64,000 nt of DNA from Ailanthus altissimus (GCA_946807835.1 OX327697.1:15262001-15326000); one strand, 5' to 3'. Numbered from the stretch's first letter, positions 11,881-22,693 are shown. The notes: generated from the letters alone by a model not told the origin. Numbers and translations are program-made.

Positions 11881-12300
11881 GTGTGGTGTAAAGACTTGAC
11901 ACCACCAAGAAGTATTATAAGCCGTGATGTGATGTTCGATGAGACGACGATGCTGAAAACCTCCCAAGAAGATGAGAAAAAAGAACATGTGCCCAAGGAA
12001 GACTCAGCACCCGAGTCAATAGAAGTTGAAGTGGAGCCTAATAGTAGATCTGATATGCTCCCAAATCAGTACTTCAACGAGGAGATCCTTGAAGATGAAC
12101 TAAGAACATCGGTGAGTTCCTCCAAGTCCACTCAAAGAAAGACTAGGACTCCTGAGATGGAACTTGAAAAGTACCAGCTAGCTAGAGACAGGCTAAGGAG
12201 AATGATTAACCCACCAGTCAGGTATGCACAAGCAGATTTAGTTGCTATACTATTAATTCTGCTTATACTCTTGAGTATGATGAGCCTATGACATATGGTG
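11866..12300 (+). pseudogene. Copia integrase tail and linker to reverse transcriptase
   Basis: This is an open acidic stretch with ISRDVMFDETTML, the conserved 'sRDV.FdE' motif at the end of copia integrase. A variable Ser/Glu-rich linker follows, then LRRMINPPVRYA. It is one base out of frame with the integrase core. Confidence 0.8.
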
Positions 12301-13830
12301 AGGCTATGAAGAGTGAAAACAAGAAAGAATAACAGCAGGCCATAGAACAAGAGATTTGTTCTTTTAGGAAGAACAATACTTGAAAGTTGATGGAGAGACC
12401 TCAAAAGAAACTAGTCGGGTGTAAGTGGGTGTATAAGGTGAAGGAGGGGATACCGAGGATTGAGCCTACAACATTCAAGGCTAGGTTAGTTTCACAAGGT
12501 TTTACTTAGAGAGAGGGAGTTGATTTTCATGAGATATTCTCTCCAGTCGTCAAGCACACATCTATTAGGATTTTGTTAGCCATATGTGCAAACCTTGATT
12601 TACATTTAGAGCAGATTGATGAAAAGAAAACTTTTCTGCATAGAGAGCTTGAAGAGACGATATATATGGCACAACCGCAAGGGTTCGAGGAGCCTGAAAA
12701 AGAAGATCATGCTCGTTTACTAAAGAAGTCATTATACGGGTTAAAGCAATCACCTAGATAGTGGTATAGGAGATTTGATGAGTTTATGATGACTTGTGGT
12801 TTTAGTAGGAGCAAGTATAACGGATGCGTATACTTTAAGAACATAAGTTGTGGGATGATATATTTACTTCTATACGTCAATGATATGTTGATCGCATGTA
12901 AGAACATAGAAGAAATACAGAAGCTCAAGAAGCTATTGAGTGGTGAGTTTGAGATGAAGGATTTAGGAGCAGCGAAAAAATTTTTGGGTATGGATATTGT
13001 GAGGGAAAGAAGAGATGTTATCTTCTTCTCCCAATAGCGATATATACTCAAAATTTTAGAGAAGTTTGGTATGTCCAACGCAAAGATTGTCTCTACTCCT
13101 TTGGCTATGCATTTCAGACTTTCAACAACACAATCGCCGACATCCAAAGAGGAAAAACTGCAGATGAGTAAAGTACCGTATGCAAGCACTATGAGGAGCA
13201 TCATGTATGCAATGGTTTGCACAAGACCAGACATAACACAGGCTGTGAGTGTGGTGAGTAGATACATGACAAATCCGGACAAGGATCACTAGCTTGTAGT
13301 AAAGTGGATTTTTAGATATCTCAAATGGATGTCAAATCACAGGTTGATGTATAAAAGGGATGAGGACATTGTAGACTCAGATTATACAGGTGATCTAAAC
13401 AAGAGAAGATCGTTGACGAGTTACGTATTCACAGTGTGTGGGTGTAGTTTATGTTGGAGATCAGTTTTACAACATGTGGTTGCACTATCTACCACAGAGA
13501 TGGAGTACATAGCCGTAAGGGAAGCTATTAAGGAGGCCGTGTGGTTAAAAGGCATATGCGCAGAGGTATTGGCTAGTGAAGATGTGAACACCGGTTATAT
13601 TGTGATAGCCAGAGTGCCATACCACCTAAGCAAGCATCAAGTGTTCCACGAAAGGGCAAAACACGTTGATGTGAGACTCTATTACATTCAAGAGATTGTC
13701 CAAAGTGGTTAAGTTAGTCTAACAAAGATAGTGTCATCTAAAAATCCCGCTGATATGTTGACTAAGCCACTGCCCTCGGTTAAATTCATCATATGCAAAG
13801 ACTTAACTAGAGTTACTACTTTGTGAGGGT
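12300..13830 (+). pseudogene. Copia reverse transcriptase and RNase H (dead)
   Basis: The segment runs from CKWVYKVKEG and KARLVSQGFT to FSPVVKHTSIRILLAI, LYGLKQSPR and the catalytic region LLLYVNDMLIA, where the usual YVDD is YVND. RNase H follows with SDYTGDLNKRRSLTSYVF, ALSTTEMEYIAV and a C-terminal PADMLTKPL. At least five stops interrupt it, most in place of Trp or Gln. The D-to-N change removes one of the paired metal-binding aspartates, so even a frame-restored copy would be suspect. Confidence 0.9.
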
Positions 13831-13895
13831 GATCAAAAATACGGAAATGAGAGATCGAGTTGCTTTGTGGATGATTTTGAATCAAGGAGGGGATT

Positions 13896-14594
13896 TGTGA
13901 GAATATTGATTGAAAATCATCGGTATATGATTTGAAGATCAAGCCACGTGAGTAAGGTACGCGAGGATCGAAGATGAAAGCAAAAGAAGGCAAAAAATGA
14001 AAAAGGGCGCATCAGGCGCCAGTACTGCGTGCTCAGTCCAGAACGTGAGTGCCGCAGTGTCAGGCGACGAGAGCCACGACGCCCAGACAAACGCACCAAT
14101 GCCGCGGTAGTGAGAGCTTAGAGCCACAGCGGTGAGAACTGAGCGCCGCGGGGCTGGGCGCATAAATTTGTTTCATGTTTTGAGACTTATTTATTTCGTC
14201 TCACACTTGCTTCAGGACTCCCTAATATGACGCTCACACATTTATGGTAAACCTATGACATCCTAAAGCCTATAGAAAGGCTGTCAATTGGCTTGTAAAC
14301 ACATATTTGTGATCAAGTAAGAAATCTTTGTGGTTCTTTATGAGAGAAAATTCCTAGAGTACAAGAGAGAGTTTTCTTTGTGATTTTTCTTGTAAAATGT
14401 ATACTTTGTGAATGCCTTGTGATTCATAATAAGATAAGAGTGTGATCTTGATCTTTCGTAGACGTAGACAAGTTGCCGAACCACGTAATTCTTTATGTGT
14501 TCTTTTTCTACCATTTCTCTCTTTATTCCTTAATTACTTGTTCTGTATATATTATTTGGGTGATTTTGCTTGTTTGTGTGCTTCCGCTTCAACA
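13896..14594 (+). repeat. 3' LTR of the 9.1-kb copia
   Basis: It begins TGTGAGAATATTG after the purine tract at 13883-13893 and ends CTTCCGCTTCAACA. It differs from the 5' LTR at many positions, mostly transitions, with a diverged CpG-rich block at 14005-14160. Confidence 0.9.
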
Positions 14595-15208
14595 GATCCA
14601 TTAAAGAAGTATTGCATTCTAAAGTCAATTTTCTAACTTGTACAATGAGTGGATTCCTATTCCAACAAAAGATGTGATTTTTATGGACATTTTAAAGTTT
14701 ATATAAATCATTGTAACTCATTAAAATAGTAATACATCAACAAAAAATAGAATTGAGAGTTTAAACAGCTCTATAACACTATGTGCGTAGAAAAGTGTCG
14801 TCAGAGTACTTAAGTGTTAGATGGCATTGATAAATCCTTTATTCGAGCTTGTCTATAAATTATTCCTTAAGAATCTCTTGTTTTAAATTTTTGTTACCTT
14901 AAGTTCTTTATGAATTATGAATAAAAGAGGTTATGATCTCGTAATCTACTAATGTAGCCATTTGTTGTCAAACTATGTAAATATCTTATACTTTATATAT
15001 GATTGTTTATATTTATTATGTGTGTTTAATCTTTTTTATTCTTATTTTACTTGTGAATTAAATTTTTTGCATGTGCTTAGAGTTTTAAAGTGTTAAATAC
15101 TAATCATAAAAAATAATAAAAAGTATAAAAATCCTAATAAATAATGTGAATATTATAATTAAAATTAATACCCGAATGATATCAAATTTGAGAAACCAAG
15201 TTTTTTGA
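14595..15208 (+). repeat. Right LTR of the old element, second part
   Basis: It resumes the LTR interrupted at 9145 (ATTGCATTCTAAAGTCAA against ATTACATCCCAAAGTTAA in the left copy) and runs to the end of the 7.3-kb element. It contains a small extra AT-rich insertion near 15,100. Confidence 0.75.
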
Positions 15209-16980
15209 GTTATTATATCACTAACCTCTAATCTAGGTTAGTACTAAGCCGACAATGTTAAATATTAATTGTAATTTCTATTGCATATGTCAAAAGTCTA
15301 TATAGGTCATATAAAAAAAATTATAGTATATATAACTGAGTGAATTCTCATTAATCAAATCATTTGTACTTAAATACCATGACATATAGGGTAACTGCAA
15401 AAATCAAATACAATAGCATTTTATAAAAAGAGCCCGTTGATCATTTTTTATAATCATATCTCAATTTTTTGAGAACAAACTCTTCAGATTCTCGCAAATT
15501 ATTAATAATCACATAATGCAATAAACATGGCAAATAAAAAAATATAGTATTGTGCCAACATACCTACCTCATGTGTCTTTCGATTCTTGAACTCTACCAG
15601 AGTTATTTTGCATCACTATAGCAACTCCTTAAAAACAAGAAGATTATGCATCTTTTGTTTCAGCTGTTTGAATACATCAAGAACTCTAACTTATTCTTGG
15701 TACTTATTTATTTTTCATGAATTATTTAATTTTTTCTTTTTAGGGCTGCGTTCCCTCGAGTGGGCATACTGCAGGATATTTTATTTATTGAGCTTTACTA
15801 ATGTTATATATAACTACCACATTACCGTTCATAAATTTATTAGTCATATAGTTTGATTGGTATCTCATGTGTCTTTTTTTCTTTATTTGAATTTTGATAT
15901 GAGAGAATTTTTAGTGTAGCAACAATAGTTTTTGAAATAAGTTGAATTCCATTAAAGAACAGCATCAAGATACAGAGTTAGAGAAGTTTTTGGTAAACTA
16001 TTAGAGAAATTAATAGGATCTATAAAAAAATTTACACACTAATAAATGCCGACCCCAATATCTTTAAATAAAGAAGAGAAGATTTATATCTCTGAAATAC
16101 ACCTTAAAATTAGAGAATTTAACCCTTTAATAAAAAGAAGACAAGAAGAATTACCCTTACTCAAAGAGAAGGATACAAAAACTCCACCACAATACTACAT
16201 ACATTCTCCATATTTCAACTTAATCAATACATTTCAAATGCAATCAGAAATAAAACAACCAACCAAATCCAATTGGTCACAGGTTCTCTCTTGAAAAAAG
16301 CAAAACTCTCTCTCTCTCTCTCGATCGAAAGTTTCGGCTTCAAACCAAAAGCAATCTCTTCTCGCCGAAGAGGGGGCTCCGGCTCCCTCTGTGGGGATGT
16401 AATTCCCTCGATTAGATACAGATGTACTCCGTTGGCCTTTACCAAGATACCGTCGATAATCTAAATCAAATATTCTCTGAAAAACAAAAGGAAAAGGATT
16501 TACTTATTACTTTGTTTGGTTTTTGGTTGGTGGTGATGACAATCACAGACTCAGAGTGACTATTTAATTGATTGATATATTTTCAATTTACTCCAAAAGT
16601 TAGGTTTGCAAGAAGTCAGTCATGGTCCGCTGCATTGCCTTTTCCATGGAGGATTTAGGGGCCATTTCCATTTTGGTTAAACCGATCACTGAAAAATTTA
16701 ATCGAATTATAAAGTTAGAATTTGCCGCAATTGCACAACCTTCTTACTTTTTACTTGCATTCTGCTACATATTATATAAAACACCGAAGATAACACGTGC
16801 TCTTTAATTATTAAGAATAATTTATAGGATGCTGCAGCAGCTGCTACATAACTGTATATTCATAATATATAATTTATTTGTAGTTGTTCGCAATCGCATG
16901 TGATGATATAAAAATCCATATAAATAATTATGTGAAAAGACTGTGAGGCCAAAATTATTACTACTAGTGTATATATAATA
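15209..16980. other. AT-rich DNA without a recognisable gene
   Basis: A less AT-rich patch at 16,260-16,470 starts with a (CT)n run (about 16,305-16,322). It is open on both strands (16,273-16,464 plus and 16,224-16,445 minus), but neither translation resembles a known family. It could be an untranslated leader of a gene or element. The 82-residue plus frame at 16,046-16,294 (start MPTPISLNKE) is Lys/Glu-rich and also unrecognised. Confidence 0.45.
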
Positions 16981-16996
16981 TATGGTTGATGTTACA

Positions 16997-17093
16997 GATG
17001 AAGGCTTTCTTGTAAGTGCACCTCATTGACTTGAGGTCGAATCCTCCTCCCTTATAATTGTAGAAACATTAAATATATATATATATATATATA
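16997..17093 (+). mobile_element. tRNA-derived SINE relic with 12-bp target duplication
   Basis: A 97-bp insert is flanked by the perfect duplication GTTGATGTTACA (16985-16996 and 17094-17105). It contains AGTGCACCTCATTGACTTG followed by GGTCGAATCC, close to the tRNA B-box GGTTCGAATCC, and ends in an (AT)n tail. Size, B-box, tail and duplication length fit a 5'-truncated SINE. Related bodies occur at 38640-38761 and, inverted, at 47874-47969. Confidence 0.75.
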
Positions 17094-17105
17094 GTTGATG
17101 TTACA

Positions 17106-17886
17106 TAATAATACTTTAGGGTTTCTAACTTCTAACTTGCATAATATTAATAAATAACTCAAGACAACTTGCATGTAAATTTGTGTGATACATTCATAAT
17201 AGATTTATCTTAATCTATTAATAGATTTTTTTATTATATATATCAATAAATGTATAATGTAATATTAAAAGCAATACAATTAAAAGTAAGTCTTCCTGTA
17301 ATTGTTTAAATATTCAATGATAAAGAATTTACAATAAATTTTTTCATTAAAATAGAAATTCTAAATTTGATTGTTCCCTCCATCAAATAAAATAACAATA
17401 ATAATAATAAATCTTACTAAAATGAAAACAAAGAGAACCGAAATCATTTTTTCCCTTCCCCCCTTTTGCTTATGTTTGTCTATATGTTCTTTGTTATTTT
17501 TTAACCTTTTTTTTTAATTTCCTTCTTTTAAATACTGACATTACTTTTGTAGATGATTTTTTTATAAATAAATTTGATTTTATTTTGATATAAGGTAATG
17601 TTATAAAAATAAAAGTGCAATCAAGAGTAAGTCATATTAAAAGAGATACTAAAATCAATTCTTTTTTCCCTTTCCCCCCTTTTGGTTATGTTTGTATTTA
17701 TATTCTTTTGTTTTTTTCACCTATTTTTGTTAATTCATCTTTTTTTTTTTAACTATTTACATTACTTTGATTGATGAGTATTTTTTTTAAAACAAAAATT
17801 TCATTCAAACAAATATAAGCTATAATATAACAGATACAATAACAAAACACATATCTAATAAAAATTAATTATGAGATAAATTAAAA
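17106..17886. other. AT-rich spacer
   Basis: No gene is seen. Two similar stretches of about 60 bp (around 17,430-17,490 and 17,655-17,720, both with CCCTTYCCCCCCTTTTG and TTATGTTTGT) suggest an old local duplication of about 225 bp. Confidence 0.5.
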
Positions 17887-17891
17887 TTTTA

Positions 17892-18695
17892 TGTTGTGGG
17901 AAGAAACGCATTTCTTCCTCTCGAGGTTATGTTGAAGCGAAGAATCTAAAATTCAACATAGAACCTTAACTTTCTTGCACAGCGTAATAACCTGTTAATC
18001 AAGCAAAATAGTAAGAATTTAAAGCAGAATATAAAAGAGCATAACACAATCTTACGTGGTTCGACCAATTGCTTACGTCCATGATGGATCTAATGATCTT
18101 AATCTCTCTTATTAACTCCCTAGAGATTTTATAAGGAAAACTCAATTTTAAGAACTCTAAAAAAGACCTAATGTTTAGTGAACCCTTATTCTACTACAAA
18201 CAATGATTACCCAAACGACGGTTCCACCCTAGCGCACACAAGCATTTAGTATTTATCCAGTTCTTCCCCTCTCTTAGAGTTTCTCTTAATGCTTGATTTC
18301 AACTAAAAGGTTTACAAGTGTTTATATAAGGTGTATTTCGTGCCTACTAACCCTATTCTTTGTTGGAGTGAGAGTCCACTTGTTTTGGAAGTCTAAAACT
18401 TCCTAAAACTCGAAATCTGGATGAAAAACGGACATTCTCACGCGTTTAATGCCGCAGCATTCCTCCCTGGGCTTCTGTGATGGGCGCCGCGGTGCTCAAG
18501 CCTAGCAGCTTTCTCCCGCATTTTCTTTGTTTTCTTTACGTCTTTGAGTCCCGTTTCGCTTCCCCCTTTGTGTCCCACACGTCCTAGACTTCTCCATACA
18601 TGTCCCACACGTTCTAGACTTCTTGTGACTCTCCACTTTGGTATTCATCTCAATTCTTGTCCAACTAAGATTGTTGAATCACCAATTTTCCAATA
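17892..18695 (-). repeat. 3' LTR of the pol-deleted copia
   Basis: Read on the minus strand it begins TATTGGAAAATTGGTGATTC (an original TG is now TA) after the purine tract AATGAAGGG, and ends CCACAACA. A TATA-like TTATATAAAC lies near 18,320, and a CpG-rich block (GGCGCCGCGGTGCTC in plus orientation) near 18,485. Confidence 0.88.
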
Positions 18696-18762
18696 AACCC
18701 TTCATTGATTCAAAATTTTCTAAATAAGAAGGCTTCGGGATCAGATCCACACCAATGCTCTA

Positions 18763-19200
18763 TCACTTAGAGTTGAGTCGAGTTAAGTCTCTACCAAGAC
18801 TTAACTTTTCTCGGGCTAGTAACTTTTGTCTCCAAAGGCATTCGTGCACCTTGCATAGGGTATAGATGAATTGCACTCCTTTCCAACCCTCATCACCTCG
18901 GTGAGCACGGTTTGGATGTCGCTTAATGGTCTGCATTATCCCAACACCCTGCGTTAGGCCACTTATGGCCATTCCAGTAAGTACATAGAGCCCCACATTG
19001 TGCTTCTCACCCTCAAACCTTATAGGTCTTTTCTCCACCCTTAGTTTTCCTTTTTTTGCTCTAACCGAATACCCTTCCTCATCGAGCTTGCCTAGGGATA
19101 TCAAGTTCCTCCTCACTTTAAGAACATGCCTTACACCATGTAAGTCCCTAGTTTCTCCATCTTGCATCCTCAGCCTTATATCACCAACTCCCATGATCTC
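18763..19200 (-). pseudogene. Copia protease/pre-integrase remnant, joined to 3' end
   Basis: The minus frame reads MGVGDIRLRMQDGETRDLHG, then VRHVLKVRRNLISLGKLDEE and VGLYVLTGMAISG, the usual copia sequence between protease and the integrase zinc domain. It continues straight into unrelated 3' sequence with no integrase, RT or RNase H. Its first residues complete the frame cut at 31235 (MTRE|I), so the Athila insertion lies exactly between these two pieces. Confidence 0.85.
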
Positions 19201-20638
19201 TGACACGTCCAGAATATAGAAGTTATTCCCAAGTGCAGGATTGTCGAAGTAATAAATAACCCGATGAGAACGGGGTCGATCCACAGGGAAGTAGAATTAA
19301 AATTACAAATTATAAACACTTTAAAGATAATTAATGCAGTATCAGATGTTTGTAAATATTATTTCAATTAACCAATTCAAATAAAAAGCTAAGGTTACGG
19401 AGATTCACTCTTGACATAAGAAGTAAGAATATATTTAACTTTTTATTTTTTTATAACTCAATTGGAATTCTCACACAAAGGAGGTTCCAACCGAAAAATA
19501 TAGCAATTAAAGTTCATTATCATTTATATATTGATTAGTATTTATTTCTTTCAATTATTATACACCAAATCTTATAAATAGGTTCAAGTATTTATTATGC
19601 CAATCTTTATATTTGTCTACAATAAATTAAGACTCCCACTTTACAAGAAAGGTTATATAAACCAAATCTTGTAAATGGTTTCAATAATTTATTGTGCCAA
19701 GTATTAAGTTTGTCAATAATAAATCAAGAATCGCCACTTTAGAAGAAATGGTATTAATTCTATAAACAAAATAAATACATCATATATAAATTTACATAAC
19801 TTAAAAATGAAGCATTAAATTCATGAATAAATATTAAACATATCTTATTACCTTGCCAAGAGTTTCACCCTTTCACCTTAGCTTAAAAAAAATTATTTGG
19901 ACATAATAAAACTAAATGAAAAGAAAAGAAATGGAAGAAGAAATAACATGACTTAATAGTAAACAAGAGAAATAATAGTACAAGGAAATGGATACAAAGG
20001 AAAAGTATTTTGAACTAAATTCTAACTTTCTAATTACATTCTTTAGGCATAAACAAGCCACCTATTTATAGAAAAACATGGATAAATCGAGACAAATTTG
20101 GAGGGAACCACTTGGTTGATGAAAGTCAAGAATGGTGGCAAAATAATTTACATTCATTATCACTTGGGCACCCACTTGATTATCCAATTTGGAATTGATG
20201 TGATCCGAATTAGCTGTCACTCAAAACATAAAAGTTGTAGATAAGTCTCTTATCTTTCCAAATTGAGTGATCTCATACGTATTAGATACGTATTTCTATA
20301 GTTATGGGCCAAATACTGATAACTGTTCAAACTGGGCCTATACTGCAGATCAATTCTGTTCTAGGCCAATTTTCACCCTCTAAACACTCGAATTGCCAAT
20401 GCTTTGTAAAATACAATATGTTAGCCCATTGAGTCAGCTCTGAACAGGATTAAGAATCACCTCAATTGGATATTTAGGTAGAAAGTTATACCCATTTTAC
20501 CGAACCTGCCACAAAACAGTTATAAGATAATTAAGTACAATATTGTAAACATACTTAAGTTAAGAAAATTAAATACACTAGTAATACAAAATAATCATGT
20601 AAAACTCTTATTAAATGTGTAATTTCAAGTGTTCATCA
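19201..20638 (-). repeat. 3' LTR of the Athila element
   Basis: On the minus strand it runs from TGATGAACACTTGAAATTAC at 20638 to GACACGTCC...TGTCA at 19201. A TATA box (TATAAATAGG) lies at 20061-20070, about 570 nt into the LTR. The same box is in the 5' copy near 30,659-30,666. Confidence 0.95.
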
Positions 20639-20648
20639 CACCCCCCAA
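20639..20648 (-). other. Polypurine tract of the Athila element
   Basis: The minus strand reads GTTGGGGGGTG immediately before the 3' LTR start TGATGAAC. A G-rich tract abutting the LTR is the expected plus-strand primer. Confidence 0.85.
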
Positions 20649-21840
20649 CTGGCTTATTGCTAGTCCCTAGCAATTCGAGCATAAATAAAATTTGAACACT
20701 ACCTAAGTATTTCAAATAAAACGTCAGTTTTAAAATCACAATCGCTATAAAGGTTATTTCAATCATAACTTCCAAAAATATTTTTGTGTGTGTGTGAATT
20801 AAGCCAAAGCCTTCTTACCGCAAACTACAACATATATAGCCTTAAAAATGTTCCAAGTAAAAGCCTCAACTCCATATCCTTACAGGTGAATAATTTGTTT
20901 AATGACTTAGGATTTCACTCATGGAGTTGGAAAACAGATAATCGCTCAAGAAAAAGTTACATTTAAGGACAGACAGACAAACTAACATTGATCCAAAGAT
21001 AGGAAAATCAAATATTTAGAGTCAAACCATTATTGTCAAATGCCAGCTTCAAGACTTTAATTATTTAATACGAATCTTACGAATATAGAATTCGGTGATA
21101 AGATTGCTTCCTAATGACTTTAGTCTTCTAAAATTGAATGAAGACTTTATTGAACTAAATTGACTTCTTTTCTTTCTTTTTTTTTTTTTACTTTTTTTTT
21201 TTGAAAGACATAAGGAATCATTATAACATAAGAGCAATTTATCACCATAATACTTTTCTAATTTTTTTTTTATCCTTCAGCTAAGCAACCAAATCATTCA
21301 TCATCCCAAATAATGTCATTCCAAATAAAAATTAACCATTTCAAAGGATCAATGAAAGTTCGTAAGCTGTTATCTCAAACCTCTCCACTCACTCACAAAA
21401 GATATGTGAGTTTAGAAAATAATATGTATACTTAAACATGAAAATTCTCTTGGCTATATATATTGAATCATCCATCTTACCACAAGGCTTAGTATTGTTC
21501 TCAAGAAATAATTTCAAAAGTTATTCTTTAGTAACCTAAATAGAGAAAGTGATTTAAACTAAACAATTTTGAAATCATACATCGATAGTAAAACAAATTT
21601 ACTTACGCAAGAGTTACCAAAAACTTAAGCAACAAACAATTATACATAAAATGCATTAAAAATAAACCAATTAGAATGTGTTTCAAAAGTTTATAATGTA
21701 CTCTTTACTCTGCCATTCTAGAACTAGAATGCGTCTCAAGAATACATAAATGAACATTTTACTCACGCCATTCATGATAATTTTTTTTTTTTACATAACA
21801 AAGTGATAACAACAACAAAATAAAATAATTAACACTAACA
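20649..21840. other. Noncoding 3' region of the Athila element
   Basis: About 1.2 kb between the two purine tracts with no coding signal on either strand. It holds T/A homopolymers (for example about 21,170-21,200) and AT-rich text. Athila-type elements commonly have a long untranslated region here. Confidence 0.6.
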
Positions 21841-21845
21841 TTATA

Positions 21846-21890
21846 TATCAACTATCCTCCCCCCAACTAGATTGAGACATTGTCCTCAAT
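21846..21890 (-). other. Internal polypurine-like tract after the LOG gene
   Basis: The minus strand reads GACATTGAGGACAATGTCTC and shortly after AGTTGGGGGGAGG. The 'TTGAGGACAATGT... GGGGG' combination is a recurrent landmark after the last ORF of Athila/Tat elements. It may act as a second plus-strand primer. Its position places the LOG gene inside the element's coding part. Confidence 0.6.
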
Positions 21891-21939
21891 GTCAAAATAT
21901 AGAAAGAGTAAAATATAGAAGATATCACCTGAAACATCT

Positions 21940-21945
21940 TTTATT
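21940..21945 (-). terminator. Possible polyadenylation signal of the LOG gene
   Basis: An AATAAA lies about 95 nt after the LOG stop codon, downstream of T-rich and TTTGTATGGTTTG-like text that resembles plant far-upstream elements. It is a chance-prone motif, but the position is right. Confidence 0.4.
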
Positions 21946-22038
21946 GAAAATTAAACCCGCAACAAAATAAAACAAACCATACAAAAAAAATAAAACAAGC
22001 CACACAAAAAAGCTTAAAAATACATAGAAATAGATAGG

Positions 22039-22693
22039 CTACAGACGAAGCGTCAAATCTATCATGCGTTTCTTTTCACTGTTATCAGTATACCAATCTA
22101 TCTGACTCATTGTTGGATCAGATAGAGGTGTAAAAGCTTGTAGTTCATCGAGTAACTGATCAACAGTTGAAGCAGAAATGAGGATCTGTCGTGCTGCAGA
22201 TGAGACGAATTGTTTTTCCACTGCATAGTCAAGAAAAGATAACAACCCATTATAAAAACTATCAACGTTTAACAAACCAATGGGTTTTTTTATGGATTTG
22301 CAATTGTGCCCATGAGACAATTTGAAAAATTTCCTCCAATGTTCCGAAACCTCCAGGTAGAGCTATGAAGGCATCAGCATTACGAAGCATAAAAGAAATT
22401 CGTTCATGCATTGATGATACCTGTAACTCATCCCCAATTGTTTTTCCTACAATGTCTCCAACAGCTAGAGCTTTTGGTATGATACCCAAAACTCGACTGC
22501 CATTATTTTGTGCAGCGGTTGCCACACGTCCCATTAATCCAAGACTACCTCCTCCATATACTAAATGAATATTGCGCTCAGCTAACATCTTACCAAGGGT
22601 TTCTGCTGCTTCTATAAACTCACTAGTTTTTTCAGGGCTGGATCCACAAAAGACACAAATTTTTGTGAATTTACGAGTTGATGATCCTTCCAT
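22039..22693 (-). CDS. LOG-like: LONELY GUY-like cytokinin riboside 5'-monophosphate phosphoribohydrolase captured by the retrotransposon (one frameshift)
   Basis: LOG enzymes hydrolyse cytokinin nucleotides to release the active free base and ribose 5-phosphate in the cytosol. The sequence has the family start (FTKICVFCGSS, residues 9-19), YGGGSLGLMG (46-55), the HER of the catalytic region (96-98) and the signature PGGFGTLEE (113-121), then WAQLQIHKK. The C-terminal part continues PIGLLNVDSFYNGLLSF to the stop at 22039. Total length, about 217 codons, equals plant LOGs. The frame breaks once after residue 136, where an A7 run (22275-22281) has one A too many. There are no introns, unlike typical plant LOG genes as I know them, which suggests an RNA-mediated copy. 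I chose Met at 22693 over an in-frame ATG at 22756 because it matches family starts and lies 66 bp after a TATA box. It is on the element's sense strand. Confidence 0.9.

Larger units (their letters stand above)
9146..14594 (+). mobile_element. Full-length but dead Ty1/copia retrotransposon
   Basis: The 5.4-kb element has 691- and 699-bp LTRs, a tRNA-Met-type primer site, gag, protease, integrase, reverse transcriptase and RNase H in copia order, and a purine tract (AAGGAGGGGAT) just before the 3' LTR. The flanks are GGTCC (9141-9145) and GATCC (14595-14599), a 5-bp target duplication with one mismatch. The sequence outside continues from one LTR half of an older element into its other half, which confirms both ends. 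Coding capacity is lost through many stops and shifts. Confidence 0.92.
7351..15208 (+). mobile_element. Old non-autonomous copia-type LTR element, split by a younger copia
   Basis: The LTRs are 7351-8168 and 8902-9145 plus 14595-15208. Both begin TATTRAAATTTRG (an original TG decayed to TA). They share text such as the AAATTATATTTAAGTATGAT block and GTTCTTTATRAATTATGAAT. The left LTR is followed after two bases by a tRNA-Met-type primer site (TGGTATTAGAGCC). Only about 0.73 kb lies between the LTRs, with no gag or pol domain I can recognise, so the element probably depended on a relative. A 5-bp ATTAT may flank both ends (7346-7350, 15212-15216) but the sequence is too simple to trust. The right LTR was cut in two by the copia at 9146-14594. 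Confidence 0.75.

Noticed and set aside
7346..15216. ATTAT as target duplication of the old non-autonomous element
   Set aside because: The right LTR end is uncertain by several bases and ATTAT is common in this AT-rich DNA.
16046..16464. Overlapping frames on both strands around a (CT)n patch
   Set aside because: No similarity to a known family could be recognised and the frames oppose each other, so no gene is claimed.
22365..22568. Plus-strand open frame antisense to the LOG gene
   Set aside because: It is the complementary-frame shadow of a conserved coding sequence and has no motif of its own.
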